In this document: piece by piece, positions 11,601 to 23,600 of the stretch
How positions within the stretch are numbered: the first letter of the stretch is position 1
Layout: the number at the start of each line of letters is the position of its first letter
Assembly: GCF_035582795.1 (NCBI RefSeq)
Contig: NC_134370.1
Coordinates: forward strand, 31,855,501-31,919,500
Direction: 5' to 3'
DNA from: Mycteria americana
Taxonomy: Eukaryota; Chordata; Aves; Ciconiiformes; Ciconiidae
DNA: 64,000 nt
Program-made: the position numbers and the translations under genes
The notes under the pieces: model-generated
What the model was told of the DNA's origin: nothing
Databases searched by the model: none
What the model saw: only the letters and a program-made list of their open reading frames with translations

Positions 11601-14600
11601 TCCAGTTCCTGGCGCAGGGGGACCCGAGCCTGCTGGGGACAGGGCACTGCTCTGATGGGGCTACTTTGCCGCAGCGTTCCTCAAACAAGTGAACTCGCCT
11701 GTTGCCAGCAACCAGAGCTCACTACTCTGAATTTACAGAGGCTGATCCAGCCTCAGGATCCAGTCTGTGGCTTTAAAACACTTTACATGCTGTAGGGCCA
11801 TATAAAAAGGACTACACCTTACAGCTCAACAGTGCACATTAGGTCAAAGCAGGTAAATAGCTTCAAATTGTATTTTGGAGTTTAGCAGCCATTTTTTTGA
11901 CTGTTAGGTGGAAAGAAAAGAAACCTGCAATGCAAGCCAATGACAATAGCTGCAACAGCAGGCGCTTCGTAGGTTTTTTGCAGGCGGGGTTACCAGCTGC
12001 CATGTGAAATCGTGAAGGTGAATCAAAGGCGATTGCCTAAGGTGCTAAGCTGTGTTGGGAAAACTGGGGGACAGCTCATAGAAACACAAGGACAAGTGCA
12101 GTGCACCTCATCTTTCTACAGGGCGTGACCACCTACTCTTCCTGTGGGCAGAGAGCTCAACTCTGCTAGATGTGGAAACAGTCATGGAAAAGGGGATCCC
12201 TTCCTCAGGACACTGCATCCGAGAGCGATGGGTGGGCTGAAGAATCCCTGTTCAGCTATTGTGCTGCTTATTATATCCCTTAAACCGTGCTCTCTGCCAA
12301 GGCTCTGCTCCAGAAGGATAAAAGTCACCCATCCATCTATTTTTAGAAAGGGAAGCAACCATGTTTCTGGAGAGTGTTTCTAAACTGTGGTGGAGGAACC
12401 AGCACAATCACAGGATGAAGAGGTGTCCGGCCGTGTTAGGGATGTCGCCTCACAGCCTTTTTCTCACGCGCTTCCCACCCTGCCCAGAATAGCGAGCGTG
12501 AGATGAGGAATGGCTGCATTCTTCAGCTGGGCGTTAGCTGGCTGGGGATTTCAGTGACTCCTCAGGAAAACAACATACAGAGGAGGAGGACCATGTGATG
12601 TAAGGGTCTTTACTTTGGATGAAGAGCCAGAAATTCCTGGGTACCAACCCCAGCTATAACACTGACTCACAGCGTGATGCTGGGCAAGAAACCAAGGGTG
12701 AAAATCCAGCTTCTCTGGAGGACGGCAGGAACTTTGCCATTCCTTTCAGTGCTCACCTCCTCATTAAAAGGGATAAAATGTTCTAAGGGAAAGGCATGTT
12801 GCAACCATCAAGTAATTAGTAACGCTCCTCCTACTCTTAAATGGCAAAGAGATTTTTTTTTCCCCCTCAGAAATTATGTATTGTCTTAGAAAAAGTATTT
12901 AAAATTAGAGAAACTGATTTAGTTTGTTATGGGCTGTTTTCTTCTAATTTGTTTGGGGGGGTTGAATCCTTTTGGCTAGAGAAGAGAGAAAAGAAAGTAG
13001 TTTAACGTAACAGTTAAGTGAAACACAAGACCTTAGAATTCATTACAGGAATACTGTACAAGTTTTAAAATATTTTTTTATATAAAAATATATTTGTATA
13101 TAGAATATATATACTATAGAAGTTTTTTATATATAAAATACAATATTTCACTAAGGTTATGAAACATAGTTACATGTTCAGCTATCACTAATGAAAAACT
13201 CAACAAATTAGGACCTGCCATTTATAGAAATATTCCTGTGCAATGTTAAGAGGTCTTAAATAAGTATACTATAGGCTTCTGGGTTCAGATATTTTAATAT
13301 GTTTTTTAAAAACAGACTTTAAAAGTCCACAGGTTTTGAAAAAAAAAATTAATTACAATTTGATTCTTCAGATTTCTCTATTTCACAGGTTCTATGAGAT
13401 TCCCTTTTTCAGCTCAGCGACTGTATTGTATGTTCCACTGGCTGAGTCCATACATGAAATGAAATTTATATTTTTATCCATATTATGTTATAGGCCAGTG
13501 GTTTTTTTTTCGCCATCCCCAAAAATTCTGAGATAAACAACCTTATGAGGATTATCTTCCTTATCTAACAGAGAAAGCATACAGAGTCTAAATGTTGGAT
13601 GCTGGAACATTACTCATCAAAAACTCAACAAATTCTGTGGCAAGCAAGATTTCTTTTTTAATTATCATTATTTTAAGGCTGTAAAACCAGAGAGGTTCAC
13701 TGGCAACCTAATCTGCTACAAATTTAACAGCCCGCAATGGGACATCAATTGCATAAGGTGGAGAAAGGTTCAGCCTCCTGTAGTGCCCTCGACCTTGGGC
13801 GTCGGAGCAAAAGCAATGCTACTTGGCAGTATCCCCAAACCGCTCCCTTGTAAACCCTTAGGCAACCTGACAGGTCCCATGGACGGGCTGTCCTGGAGGG
13901 GTTTCGGGCTGAATGTGCTCAGAGTGATGCTGACAGCTCTGTCTAAGAGCTCAACCCATGATTACAGTGAGTGGACCCACTGACAGGACAGACAGATGGG
14001 TGCGCAGGGTTCCTGTCCTACCCTACAAATCCAGGTGGACTCTTGGGGTAGTTTTGTTTTCGTCCAGCTCACAGCAAGACTCTCCTAGGGTTTCCTGGGG
14101 CTGCTTATACAAATAATACATATTTAATGTTTACACTGTTATCCTACAGGATTACTGGGCTCCAGCCTTTAGCTGTGAAGCACACACACAGTCTTGTAGA
14201 CTTTAAGGCTTCACCAGTGCCACTAACTCGGCTATTCTGGATGTGAAATATGTACACCGGGATGCACTAATGAGACTGAGAGGGAAGCACAGAAAAAGTG
14301 CCTGTAGGCAGAGTACCCCACCCCACGCTGCTCTTGCAGTCTCCCCTGCTCCACGGGACGCTGAAAGATACCACCAAGATGCACCACTGCATCAGTGAAG
14401 TACAGTGAAGCCTCAACACAAAGGATGAAGCTTGAATACAAAGGGAAGAGTTTTGACTATTTATTCTACTTAATTGTAAGGTATTTCGGCTGCTGATTTC
14501 CCTGCTCCTCCTGCTTAGCAGCTCTGCCCTCAGTGGCCTCTCAGATGCCCTTGGTTGCTCTCTCCTAAGTGGCACTTGCCCTGCCCAAACTAACTTAAAC

Positions 14601-17600
14601 AGGGAGGTCACTCATCAGTTTCTGCTGCTAATTCCTTCGGTGCAACTGTCTTAGCGTCGGTGGCATCACAGGGTTTAGGTGAACAGAATTAAGGCCATGA
14701 ATGTCAACCGTTCGTATTCAAAGTGTGCAGTGGTTACGAAAGCAATAAGCTGCCGTACAGGTATGGTACCGTGTGCTAGATCAAGTGCAGAGAGAAACCA
14801 TGTGATCCAACAAACGCGCCCAGTGGTTGCACGTAACTGACAACCGCTCAAATAATTAATGGAGTGAAATAACAAAAGGATCAAACCCAATTCAAAATGA
14901 CAGAGCCATGAACTGACGACTAAACCATATAAAAACTGACAGGGCAAATAGATCTAAAGGGAAGATCTAGGTGGAGGGCGTAGGGAAGCATCCAGCTACT
15001 GGGGAAATTCCTCCAGTCCCTGAGGGACATTTTGTGAGTGTGTGTGTGTGTACGCACATGCGCTTGTTCCCAACCACGTGCTGTCTGCAATGCAGCAAAC
15101 TTTGTGCTGTGTCATGCAGACGAAGAATTAATTCTCTTCTAAGACAGGGCTATTTAGTGGATGGTTATCTCACTGAAATCCCTTAATGTCCACCCCAGGG
15201 ACTGGGATGGGTGCAGAGCCACAGACAAAACACACTACTGATGGCTCTCATTCCTTTGCACATCAGGAAAATTGTGGAGGGTTTATAGTCTTTTAACTTA
15301 CATATTTTTTACTTAATACTTAAAACCTCCTCCAAATCAGTCAACACTTTCTTGTACTCAGTTAGCAGTGACCAGGCCAGTGCCAAAGCCCTACTAGGTG
15401 ATGCCAATGCTACTTGAGGTTGCTCTCGTCTGGTGCTTGGCACCCCTCCACAGGCGCAGAGTTACTTCAGTCCCATTTCCTTCTGCCTGGCTCCAAGTGC
15501 TCCCACTGAGGACAGCAAGGAGCAGCAGGCTGCCATCTGCCCCACGTGTGTCCACATTTCAGTGCCTGCCATGTTCCACGAAGGGCTGGATTCTTCCCCA
15601 TGGCCAGAGTCGCCATCTGATACACCTGCAGAGCTCAACTACCCTGCAGCTGCTGCCCTGAGCAAAACTTAATCCGGAATCCTTAGAGTTCCCCACTCCT
15701 TGCTCGTATGTGCTTGCCAACTGATCCCAGCTGTCAAATGCAGAGATTAAATGTCAACAAGCTCTCCGTAATTGATATTACTACTGGGAACGCTGAGCTG
15801 GGGACGTGCCTCCTAGGCTACTCGACTCCCCAGATCCGAGTCATCCTGTAGCACTGCTCAGTGCTCACCATGCATTCACACACATCCCCTGGTGCTTTGA
15901 ACAACCCCTCTATAAAGTCAGCAGGGAACAATACCGGAGATAGTTGAAAACAGAAATAAGACATTAGCAACTGCTAGAACACTTGTGTATAATTTCAGGA
16001 TTGCAAGATTTTAACCATAGGTATTTATTTTTTAAACCTCTAACTGCTATACTTTATCACTTTTCTTAGTGTATCTCCAGCAGGTCTCTCAAATGTATTA
16101 CAGTGCCCGGGGCTGCTCTTGGCAGCGCCTCTGGCTCTATTTCCATTAGCAAATTGTGCAGCACAATAGGAGCAGATCTGGAGAAAAAACAGCTGGTGCC
16201 GAGAGCCCAGCACAAGCCCTCTACTCCTTTCAGGGCCCTCCCTCCGGATCAGCTCTTGCCCCGTGGCCATTAACCATTAGCAGTTAGGATGCGCTTGGAG
16301 CTCTGTCTTCTGCGTCATTGCTGTCCAAAAGGTATCTAGCAGATGCAACTGAAGTACGGTGAGTGAGGATGACTAGAAGATTTGCACTCCTAATTTAAGC
16401 TGAAGTAAAACGCTATAGTAGGTAAGCCCCCTTTCACAGAAACAAATATTTTTCCTGAATTTCTTTCTCCTGTGACTTGTTTTACCTTGCTTTTCCCCTT
16501 CTGTTTTCATTCTGCTGCCCACCTCTGCTAATTGGCATGACACCATGATATTGTATCCAAAGCAGTTTCCTGGCTCCCTCATTTAGTCTGCCCTTTGGCA
16601 TGGGACACATCCCACTTTTTTCTTTCTTGATCAATCCCCATTTTAACTCTAAGCAGGCAGACATTGACGGAAGATGCCAGAATGACAGTTCAGATGCTTA
16701 ATGCTTTAACCCTCTGGAAAATTCACAGCTTTGGTATATTGTCTGCAGTCTGCATAACCCAGAACCATTACTAGGGTGAAGGAGACGCTGATTTTCTAAG
16801 GGACTGTTTGCACAAGGATGGAATCAGATAACATCAACCGGTTTGAGCTGTGAAATTACCACCCGTAAGTTGTAGCTCATCAGTCTTTGAGGGAAGGCTC
16901 TCACTTTGGATGAAAGGGGAAGAGGACTGCTGCTGCTCAGTCCTTGCCAGAAGAGGAGACAGTTCAGTATCTGCAGGACGGATTCCTACGGTCAGCAAAT
17001 TCCTAGCTCTCCTGGGTCAACCACCCTGCACCCGGTCAGTCAAAAGGTAGGAGGGGGTAGTCTGGCCCCACAGGATTAGGAATCGCTGTTTGCGCTCCTG
17101 CAGCCTAACTGCTCTTTCCTGTGGGAATAGAGATTAATCTTATCCCAAGGGCTTAGCAGAACTTCTGTATCTGCCCTTTTCACATGCTTTCAGGAGGACA
17201 TTTTGCGTCACTTGTAGCTGCTGTTCTCCTCTTTTGTTAGGCTATTCTCTCAGGATTTATATGGTGCGTAGAAGTTTTGTTTCACATCACAATGTGTTTA
17301 TGTGCAGGTCAGGAAATTAATCAGCCAACTGTCTGAACAATTAAAGCAATTTTGGCCAGTCTTGCTTCGCTTTGATTCTGGGTTTGGGTTTGTTGTGACT
17401 CATCTAGCTCATGTCGCTATCAACGCTACTGAGCGCAGCTCTCTAAAGCGGGGAAACACAGCTGGGCTTACCAAGGAGCTGCCAAATATTAGCCTCATGT
17501 GCTGTACAAATGGTTGCTGTTTGTTACCTCTGGTGAAAGCATCTTCTGTAATGATCAACTTCGTCTTCATCCTGGGAGCTGTTCTGCTCCTTCACAAGCC

Positions 17601-20600
17601 CCTTAATCCCCTCCCTTGAAGCAACCCAGTTTGTCAAATGAGGCCGGAGGACAGAAGACGCCTTGTCTGAATCCGGCTTAATCCCTGCACGATTTGGGTC
17701 ACGCGGCCTTTATCAACAAGGGCTTGGTTGTTGCCAGAACCGGCACAAGCAGGGCAGGAGGCTCCGGCTCCCTGCCGGGCCCGGGCGTTGCCCGCGTTGC
17801 TGCTGCCCTCTGCTGCCTGCGGAGCCGCCGGCGCTGGGCCACGGCTGGGCGCTGCACGGGCACCGGCTCCCGCTCCTTCACACCCGGCACACCCCAGAGC
17901 TCGGACTCCGGCCAGGTGCTCGCTGCAGCCTGGCTGCCTTTCTGCTCAAGCCCCTGGAAAAAATGCTTTTCTACGTTCATAAGAAAACGTGGAGCCGGAC
18001 CCTTGCCAGCGGTGCCCACCGACGGGACAAGATGCAATGGGCACAAATGGATTAACGTGTCCATCCGTACATGAAAACACTTCTTTTTTTCCTGTGAGGG
18101 TGGTCAAATGCTGGCACAGGCTGCCCAGGCATATTGTGGAGTCTCCATCCATGGAGCTTTGAATAAGCCCACCTGGACACAGTCCTGGGCAACCTGCTCT
18201 CACTGACCCTGAGGGGGTTGGACGAGACGATCTCAAGAGGTCCCTTCCAAACTAAACGATTCTGTGATTACATATCAAGCATTATATAGTAATATTAAGC
18301 ATTATATAAAAACAGATACTGCTGAAAACCTCCCATTGAATAGGTAAAACCATCAACTGTAAAAGTTTGCAGATATTTTCAGTGTAATCCAAAGACAACT
18401 CTGCTGTCCTGCACATCACCAAAGAAACAAACATACCTTTTTTACGACTCCTGTAGTGGCTGCAATGGTCTCTGCTCCTTCTACAGTCTTGTTTGCCACT
18501 GTGTTCACGCTGGCTACTACAGCTTCTCCCACCACATTGGCCTGCTCTTTGGTCTTCTCAGCAACTGGGATTTCAACAAAAGCAGAAAGTCAATGAACTA
18601 GGCACTGCCCAAGGGCTACCAAATTCACTGGGAGAATAAAACGATTGCATCGAGGTAAGAGAAGAAATGGGCCCTGGTACAGTCCTTCTTTGGATTTTTT
18701 ATGTGAGATTACATCTGAATTTAGACCTTGTACATGAGTGTTTTGTCTGACTCAAAATGCTGCTCAGAGGGCAGCACTGCAGCCTGTCAGTCTTTGTGGG
18801 CAAATGGAGAAAGAAAAATTCACTGTAAGATACTAACAGACAATTGTGCAAATAAGGTATTTTGCATTGGAGACTGCGTATGACCTCTCTCTGGGTGCCT
18901 TCTGTTCGATTTAATACAACTGGGTAGGAAGAAAAAAAAAAAAGTAATTTAGTCACAAAATTCTCCAGGGAAGGGATCCATTTATCTCTCTTCAAGGCAG
19001 TTCAGAAGGCTGCCCAGCCTTGGAGCTTGGGATACCTAGAAAGATCCCTTAGGGTCCCTGACTCTGTGACTGCCTGACAGGAGTCTCCCAAAGACCACGG
19101 TTTTGGCCGGACAGGAACTGACGCAGGTAAATCCCCTCTGCACGCTGGGCAGCACTCTTGGCTCCGTGAAATGTCTAAATTGCTGTGAGTCATCCGAGTC
19201 TGCCAAGTAACATTTGTTAGATTTTTTTGACCTGCTCTACTGATTAAATATTTTCTCCCATCCACGTGCACTGCAAATGCCAACCCTGAACCATTGCTCC
19301 TGGCAAGCATCCTCCATTCATCAAATGGAAGGTCACACAGATCAGCCGTGTGCCCCAGAGACCTTCCATTTGGCAGGAACGATGGCCTTATCAAGAGGTC
19401 CTGCAACACATCACAGATTTCCACATCCCTCTCAGGACTGTGCTCTTACCTGTGGTCACACTTTGCACCACACCTTCCTTGGTTTTGGTACCTGTGAAAG
19501 GAAACACACGTTCCATCAGTGCTACCCAGCAAAGAACCCTCTGGTTTCTGGACATGGATGGCTTTCTGTTCTTACTAGGTCTGGTGGTGAGCCGTGGTGC
19601 TGCTGGCACCTCCTGCTAAGACACAAGCCATTTGTAGAGCCGGCAGAAGGGACCAGCTTCCTTCCCCAGTGAAGTCAACGAGTACCTTTGTGTCGCAAGT
19701 TGGATAACTTCAACCACAAATTGTCTGGAGATGCCTAGACCTGGAAAATCTTGATTATAGCATGCTTAAGTAGGAAAAAATGTCCCTGAAATATTTCCAA
19801 AATGAAAAGAACAGCTGAGCAGAAGTAAATCAATGTCAAGCTAATTGTAAAAATGAATGTATATTAAATGACCTGGTGAAATCTCACCTACTTCAGTCTT
19901 TCAAGATGTGGAGTCCCACCTGTGACTCTCCCTTGCCTTTCAGCAGGATACTTGGCTGCAGTGGTCATTTAAAGCTTCATTCTATACCTCTAATAAAGAC
20001 TCTGGAGAAACGTGCGGCTGAATTTACAGAACCACCACCCTCCTACTACATACCTACTTACTAGATTCCCATTTCAGTGCCTCAGCCTAGGCTGTAAGTG
20101 CCTGCTCACAGCGATACACAGAATGCAGATGCGTTTACCTCAAATTATGAAAGTACACCATATGTATGCTTACGTTGTAATTTATCTTGCTGTTCTCAAG
20201 GCAGGAAAGCTAACAGGATGTGAGGGCATTCAGTTTGCAATACAAGTAGCCCTTAAGGAATAATTAACCTCTGTGGTTTTCCTCCAAGCTTGAAGTGACC
20301 TGCTATACATCCCTTCTGTTTGTATACTGCAACATGTATGTTAAATTAAATGGTACGTGGGCAGCCCCCACAGTAACTAGATGCTTTTTGACATTACAAA
20401 AATAAAGGATCAAATTTATCTCTGTTGGAAGTTAAATAAACATGTGCCAAAAGGTTCCACTGGTCCCGCTTTACTGTATTTTGTAAATCATCTACACCTA
20501 GGCAGGATCTTTTTTAGAGTTTCTAAGTTTCCCATACTGATATAACAAAAGGATTTTTATGGCCGACTGTTAAAATGATAGAAATAGAGAGCCAGGCAGA

Positions 20601-23600
20601 CCTTTAACTCCAGAGGTACTGGAGCATCCATGGGTGCGGTGGGAGAAATCAGCTACAAACCACATCTCGTTCTCATTAACAGCCTGCAAAGCAAAACAGG
20701 TGCAGTGCCCTGATAACAACAGATCCAGCCCAGTTCTGTTCTGCCTGATACATGTTATGTATTACTGAATGTAATTCTCAATTGTTGATTTATTTGGGTG
20801 GTTGTAATGGTTGCCTGGGGCAGAACAAAGCTGTTCTACTACAGTATGCCCTCAACATTTCACTCCACCCTCCCGAACTGTGTTAAAACTGAAGAGATGA
20901 AATCTTTGTACTTGTTACTGCTGTAAACTGCAATTCCTAATGATGCATATGATACGTGTGCGCTGCTGTAAACTGGATTTAATAACAATGCCCACGATAT
21001 ACAAGTGTGTACAGAAGCAAGCAGGGAGCAGAGAAGATGCAAGTCTCAAGCCATGAACGTGAGCTCCTGAACGGACCAAATGCACAGTTCAATTCAGACG
21101 CCATCCTGCTTCGGTTTCCCTCCCACTGCCATTCCAATAAAAGACTGCCACAATATTGATTTGACATACAAGATCTTCTCACATCAGACACAGATGTTCA
21201 AGCTTAGCCCTTCTTTGCTGTTTTTTGGTCAAAGAGCAGTTGTTAGGTAAGCAAAGTATATAATTTGCTGTACTAGCCTTGCATGTGTTTCAGTTTTGCA
21301 GTAAACATGCTTAGTGAGACAAGAGCTGTACTTCTGTATATTTTTTTTACCAGACTTTTGATTTAAGATGACTATCTGGGCTCGGTTCTTTTGCAGGGCG
21401 AGGGGAGTGGGTGGGTGCCATATTTTCTGATGGAAAAATAATTCCAGAAAGGAGGGATGCGAGTAGAAGAAAAATACCCGAATCTATTTCACGACAGAAG
21501 CAATGGCCGTGGCAAGTGCCAGCGCCGGGGAGAGCTTGCCTCATCTTCCTCACCCAGGCTCCTGACCACACCCAATGACTCAGGCTCAGCATCCATCGAT
21601 GCACCACATGAAATCTGACCTTCAGCGTACACCCTTGCCAGCAACCCGCATCTGTTGAATCAGAAAGCGATCACCTGATGCTCAATCTCATTTCACCCAT
21701 TAGTCCTTGCCTGCAGCTTGTGTACACAGAATTAAAAGTTCATGCATCCTGCCTCTTCTGAGTGCTGTGAGTCATCTGTAAGAGCTTTGGTATCGCAAGG
21801 GTGAGACTGAGGTGGTGGAGTGCTGTGCAGTAGGAAAAGAGTTGTAGCAGAAAAGGGTATTATGATGTGCTGTAAGTCTTGCAGGAGTTTGTGCCGGAGT
21901 CACTTCGTTTAAGTAGAGCTTGGTGCGTTGGGGCTTTCTGCGGCATGCATGATGGAAAGCTGTTCTGGAAAACTAGAAGTGCATTCTTTGTTGAGGCTTC
22001 CTGAATTATAGTATTAAATAGTACTAATGACCTAATACTCAATACTCTGATGCAGCTTTCTAATAACTTCATTAACTAACTTCAGCATCACTTATCACCC
22101 TATTTAAACCAAATAAAAAAGACAGCCCCTTGAATCAACTTCTGGATACACATTAACTGTGCAAGAACCCACAGCCACTTCCGTATACCCAGAGGCTGTT
22201 ACAATTTGGAGAGCAGACTGTGATTTTTACTCAGTGCAAAGGGGGCCCGTGCTACAGGATTTCTCTCTCTTTTCGTGCACCCTTTTCTCTACCCTACACG
22301 TTCAGCAAGTCACGCAGCGGGGCAGGAGCACCCCGTGCTCGTGACTCCCCCGGCAATGGCGGCATCCCTAACCAGCCCAGCTGGGAGCTGCATTGCAGTG
22401 CCAGCACAGGAGGGAGGCACCTCGGGCTCTGGGACGGTTATGGGAACCGAACCTGCGTGGCTCAGAGAGGAGGGACGAGGTGGCCACAGAGCCCCGATGA
22501 CACCATCCGCTCCAGGCGCATGCCTCTGAATGAGCATTTTTTTTCTCCTGGGGCAGCAGCAAGTGACTCACCAGATGCGGTGGTTGTGCCCAGACATCTG
22601 GAATCCTCCTTGGAGAGTCAGTGATGAGTTAACACAAACCTGAATAGAAGTCAGGGATCTGCTTAATCCATCCTAGGCTTTGGGGTTCTCGCAAACCCCC
22701 CCCCCCCCTTCCCTGACTTTCTGAAAAGACCCTCAAGCTTTTATACAAGTATCATTTTCTCCTAGCATCCAAAAATTCAGGTTGCGTCACATAACACTCC
22801 AGACCAAGCTGCTAGGATAGGTCTCTGCAAAGGAAGGAGCAAGGAAGGAACAGTTCAGGTCTGATTAACCCTTCTTGTGTCACAGGGTGAGAAAAGGTGG
22901 CACAGACAACATACTAATCACGCCAGTTTTAATCAATATACCTGGCCTCCACCTTCTCTATTTAAAAATCAATCCTCTGAGCTAATCAGCATCTGGCCTT
23001 TACTTTTCCTGTCTGCGAAAGACTGAATATTCCCCAAAGGGCTGAGCATCCCCCAGTGTGCAACAGGAACTGAATCAGCCCCAAGGCAAAGCACTATCCA
23101 GTGCATGACAGGGCAGGAATTGGTGGTATACAAAAAACCCCCCCAACAAACAAAAACAAAAAAACGAAAAGGAGAAAGCACTTCATCTTCACCTTGATCC
23201 TTATTTGATCCTCATTCAGAGATTTAGGTTTTAAGAAGTCTTTTAGAAACTTTATTGAAAAGGTTAGAATCTCATGAGCAGACTGTACCTCATGGCTGTG
23301 CAGAAATGAAAAACAGGTCACAGTATGGAGACATACAACGTGACTGAGCAGAGATGTGAGGAGTTATGTATAAAAATTCGGAATAATCCTTTCTGACATT
23401 GCTCCCATCGGGAAGCAGCCAGAGCAGCAGGGATGTCACAATTTGACACCTAGATGTGACGTTTCACAGGCTGGTGTTTCAGTTACTGTGGTTAGTTTAA
23501 TTATTTACAGGGATGCTGTTTACCTTTTTTCTTGCGAGGCAGCTTCAAACCGAAATGGGAACTGTTACATACATTCATTCACAGCATGCCAATAGTTGAG

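Larger units (their letters stand above)
9886..18436 (-). other. SNCG: SNCG intron 3 (8.5 kb)
   Basis: This is the longest SNCG intron, bounded by gtatgt and ttggcag. It holds a MIR-like SINE relic near 12610-12780, an AT-rich block at 13065-13145, a short GT microsatellite at 15035-15051, a CpG-rich block at 17640-18040 and a CR1 LINE fragment at 18072-18269. No additional exon could be supported. Confidence 0.8.

Noticed and set aside
14460-14520. Minus-strand acceptor-like aagcag followed by GAGGAGCAGG as SNCG exon 4
   Set aside because: It opens in the right phase but reaches a stop after 14 codons with no donor and no synuclein-like tail. The exon at 9799-9885 has both splice sites and the expected ED start.
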